A stretch of 64,000 nucleotides of DNA. Source: Amylostereum areolatum. Taxonomy: Eukaryota; Basidiomycota; Agaricomycetes; Russulales; Stereaceae. The notes beneath the pieces were generated by a model. The model saw only the letters and a list, made by a program, of their open reading frames with translations, made no database searches and was not told where the DNA came from. The stretch covers positions 1,047,121 to 1,111,120 of the forward strand of contig SAXG01000005.1 in NCBI GenBank assembly GCA_012932865.1. The letters run 5' to 3'. This document shows, piece by piece, positions 61,020-64,000 of this stretch (its first letter is position 1; each line of letters opens with the position of its first letter). The translations under genes were made by a program, and so were the position numbers.

Positions 61020-63868
61020 ATGGCTTCCAAGGCTGAACCGCTATCTATCGAGTCCTTGCTGCAGAAACAGAAAGCAGAGAAAGAGGCTGCAGCCAAGGTA
61101 CGTGTGCTTGTCTCTTTCTTTCTATAACACTACCGACCCATTCTCCCGGAAGCCGAGATTCCTCTCCAAAGAAGAGCGCGCCAAATTGGCCATCGCCAAA
61201 CGTGCACAGGAAATCAAAGATGCCAAAACCAAGGAAGATGAAACACGCAAGGACCGCGAGTCCTTGGAACGACAGGCAGAGCAGGTTCCGCCTGCAAGAG
61301 CGAGAGCGTGCCGGGGGCGGGGGCAACAGGTACGGAGGCGGTGGTGCTCGCTGTCAGTCATTAACTTTCACTGCTTTCAGACCTGCTCTGTGATTTTAAC
61401 AAGCTTTCCTTCTTCTAGATGATGACCGCTTCGACCACCGTGAACGAGACCGTGAACGAGACCGTTATCCACGACGGGATAATCGCGACAATCGCGACAG
61501 GCGCGGCCACGACGACAAACGTGTGTACCAACACGTCCCCACTGGTCCTCGTGCAGAACGTGGAAAGCCAATGCCGTCTGGTTCTGGGTCCCCCATGCCT
61601 CCAGCGTCCTCTGGTTCAGGGACGTCCACTCCTGGCCCGGATTCCAACTACACTCCGCCTATGACCGACAACGATCTCGCTGCCGTTCGTTCGCGCTATT
61701 TGGGCGTCGACAAGAAGAAGCGGAAGATCAGAAAGATGAACGATCGCAAGTTCGTCTTCGACTGGGACGAGCAGGAGGACACGTTCTCTGCGGATTCTCC
61801 GGCCACTATGGGCAGTCACCGTCAAGGCGCACAGGTGATGTTTGGACGGGGCCATATAGCTGGAATGGATGACGGTGGTGGGATCGGCGCAGGCAGTGGC
61901 GCGACAGGCAAGGAAACTGACCACCAAATGGCCGACGCCATGGAACGCAGGAGAGCGACTAAGACGGGTTATGACGATCGCCACTGGACTGACAAGCCTC
62001 TCGCGGACATGAAAGAGAGAGACTGGCGGATATTCCGTGAAGATTTCAGTATTGCAGCTCGAGGTTTGTTTGTTAGCTTAATCCCTTCCAACGTCAGCTA
62101 ACGGGCCACCAGGCGGCAATATCCCTCATCCTCTACGGTCGTGGGAGGAATCCTCCATACCGCAGCAGATATTGGGTATTATTGACACGATTGGCTACAA
62201 AGACCCGTCTCCCATTCAGCGTCAGGCTATTCCCATTGGCCTGCAAAACCGCGACATCATCGGTATCGCAGAAACAGGTATGCCCATGTCCCTTTTTCGT
62301 TCTTCTTCTCGTTGGGCCTCACATGAGAACCTAGGTTCCGGAAAGACCGCCGCCTTCGTCATCCCGATGTTATCTTTCATTTCCAGCCTCCCCTCCTTCA
62401 CCGACGAAAACAGGCATCTGGGGCCCTATGCTCTTATTCTTGCTCCAACTCGTGAACTGGCGCAGCAGATCGAATCTGAGGCCAGGAAGTTCGCACAACC
62501 AGCTTGGTTTCCGCTGTGTTTCGATAGTCGGAGGAGTGCGTACTCGCGCCTTGTCTACGCTTGTCCTTGCTGACATCTTTTCTAGAGAGCGGTGGAGGAA
62601 CAGCAGTTCAACTTGAGGGAAGGCGCAGAGATCATCATCGCCACTCCAGGTCGGTTGAAAGACGTCCTTGAACGCCATGTTCTCGTGCTTTCACAATGCC
62701 GTTACGTCGTCATGGATGAGGCCTGACCGAATGGTTCACCTCGGCTTCGAGACTGATCTGACGTTCATTTTGGACAAGCTCCCAAGCGAAACCATGGAGG
62801 GCGAAGATCAGTCTGAGCACATGGATGTCGACGGGGAGACAATGGTGAAGAAGGGCCGGACTCGCGTGACGACACTGTTCTCCGCCACGATGCCTGCTGC
62901 TGTTGAACGCCTGGCGAGGAAATACTTGAAGCGGACCGGCCATCATCACCATCGGTGAGGCTGGAAGGGCTGTGGACACAGTCGAGCAGCGCGTCGAATT
63001 TGTGCTTGGCGAAGAAAAGAAAAAGTACGTCTTGACGACCTTGCAAGTCCTAGTGTGACTAACATCATCTGCTCCTCAGACAACGACTCCTCGAAATCCT
63101 CAACAGCGGACAATTCCAGTCCCCGATCATCGTGTTTGTGAACCAGAAGAAGACCGCTGACCAGGTTGCAAAAGACCTATCTCGTGCAGGCGTATGTTGG
63201 TCGTTTGTGCTCATGCGCATTTGTTGACGTATCATCTAGTGGAACGCCTCCACCTTGCACTCCGGGAAGAATCAAGAACAGCGAGAAGCGGCCTTACAGC
63301 AGCTGCGCACAGGCGAGGCGGATATCTTGGTCGCGACCGACTTGGCTGGCCGTGGTATCGATGTGCAGGACGTCTCCCTTGTTATCAACTTCCAGATGGC
63401 GAACACCATAGAGGCCTACGTCCACCGCATCGGTGCGTCGCCTCGCTTCTCTTCCACGATTGAATAGTCTGACGCGCTCGTTCCCTTCCTACCCAGGTCG
63501 TACTGGGCGTGCTGGCAAGCTAGGCACGGCAATCACGTTCTTGACGAACGATGACGACGAAGTCATGTATGTCCCTTCCTCTTTCGACTTTCCCGCAAAC
63601 TTTGTCCCTTCTTCCCGCCCTTATCCCTTCCCGATCGTGGAACTGACGTTGTTTTTCTCCCCCCTCCGCAGGTACGATCTAAAACAAGGTGCGACTGCTT
63701 CGCGTCCGTCCGGGAACGCGTCGTTGTGTACTGACGCCGCGGTTCGCGACAGAGATATCCAAGAGCCCCGTTTCAAAGGTGCCGCCCGAGCTCGCGCGCC
63801 ACGAGTCAGCCCAGCACAAGGTTTCGAGGGAGATGAAGCGGAAGCGGGACGCGGACGATCTAGGCTGA
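61020..63868 (+). CDS. PRP28: Pre-mRNA splicing helicase PRP28 (DDX23)
   Basis: DEAD-box ATPase that swaps U1 for U6 at the 5' splice site in the spliceosome. The start [20 protein letters not shown] is followed across an intron by [20 protein letters not shown]. An RS/RD-rich region ([20 protein letters not shown]) precedes the Prp28 signatures [33 protein letters not shown] and [18 protein letters not shown]. Helicase motifs: [124 protein letters not shown], and [16 protein letters not shown]. Four frame breaks, each repaired by dropping one base, occur near 61284, 62502, 62724 (inside the DEAD box) and 62935. The end is [10 protein letters not shown]. Confidence 0.93.
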
Positions 63869-64000
63869 GTAGCGGGTTCGGGGTCTTGCGATTGTTGTAT
63901 GCGCGGCGTGTGGACAGTGGGTGCAGTGCCATTGTATGTGAGTTCAGAATTGGAGATTATGACCTGCATTGGATGGACAAGGTGCCTCTACGACCCTGTC

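Overview
The window is nuclear DNA of a filamentous basidiomycete, most likely an Agaricomycete. The evidence is 25 protein-coding genes packed on both strands, nearly all interrupted by short GT-AG introns of about 45-65 nt, intergenic gaps of 80 bp to 1.7 kb, and protein sequences of clearly fungal type. No rRNA, tRNA, CRISPR array or bacterial-style operon was seen. Gene spans below run from start codon to stop codon and include introns; splice sites were read by eye.

Layout, left to right: histone H2B (+) converging on PRCC (-); a 734-bp MITE-like element with inverted termini and a 6-bp target duplication; a secreted PhoD-type phosphatase (-); SPB4 helicase (-) diverging from SOG2 (+); VAC1/PEP7 FYVE protein (-); a heat-shock-type HSP70 (-) with a heat shock element and TATA box; the PP2A B56 subunit RTS1 (-) diverging from an uncharacterised P/G/Q-tailed protein (+) across a promoter that holds eight GTGAC motifs; mitochondrial citrate synthase (-) diverging from SEC66 (+); USP7/UBP15 deubiquitinase (-); a very large disordered protein (+); primase large subunit PRI2 (+); phosphatidylserine synthase (+); NSE1 (+) converging on a mitochondrial AAA ATPase (-); phosphatidylinositol synthase PIS1 (-); a plasma-membrane syntaxin (-); an aldo/keto reductase (+); asparagine synthetase (+); a RhoGEF (-) diverging from a METTL21-like methyltransferase (+); a small EF-hand-like protein (-) diverging from PRP28 (+).

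These are mostly housekeeping genes: chromatin and replication (H2B, PRI2, NSE1), RNA processing (SPB4, PRP28, PRCC), membrane traffic and lipids (VAC1, SSO-type syntaxin, SEC66, PSS, PIS1), polarity signalling (SOG2, RhoGEF, RTS1) and metabolism (CIT1, ASN, AKR, PhoD). They do not form a pathway cluster. The only shared theme I see is that two CDP-alcohol phosphatidyltransferases lie about 5.4 kb apart and three divergent promoters contain conspicuous motif arrays or palindromes.

An important quality point is that several universally conserved genes (H2B, SOG2, VAC1, HSP70, RTS1, asparagine synthetase, PRP28) carry single-base frame breaks inside exons, most of them apparent one-base insertions. 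The simplest reading is residual sequencing or assembly error, so each break should be treated as such until reads say otherwise. I did not find a convincing novel multi-gene system; the best leads are the MITE-like element, the GTGAC promoter array, the intron-rich heat-shock HSP70 and the two uncharacterised proteins.
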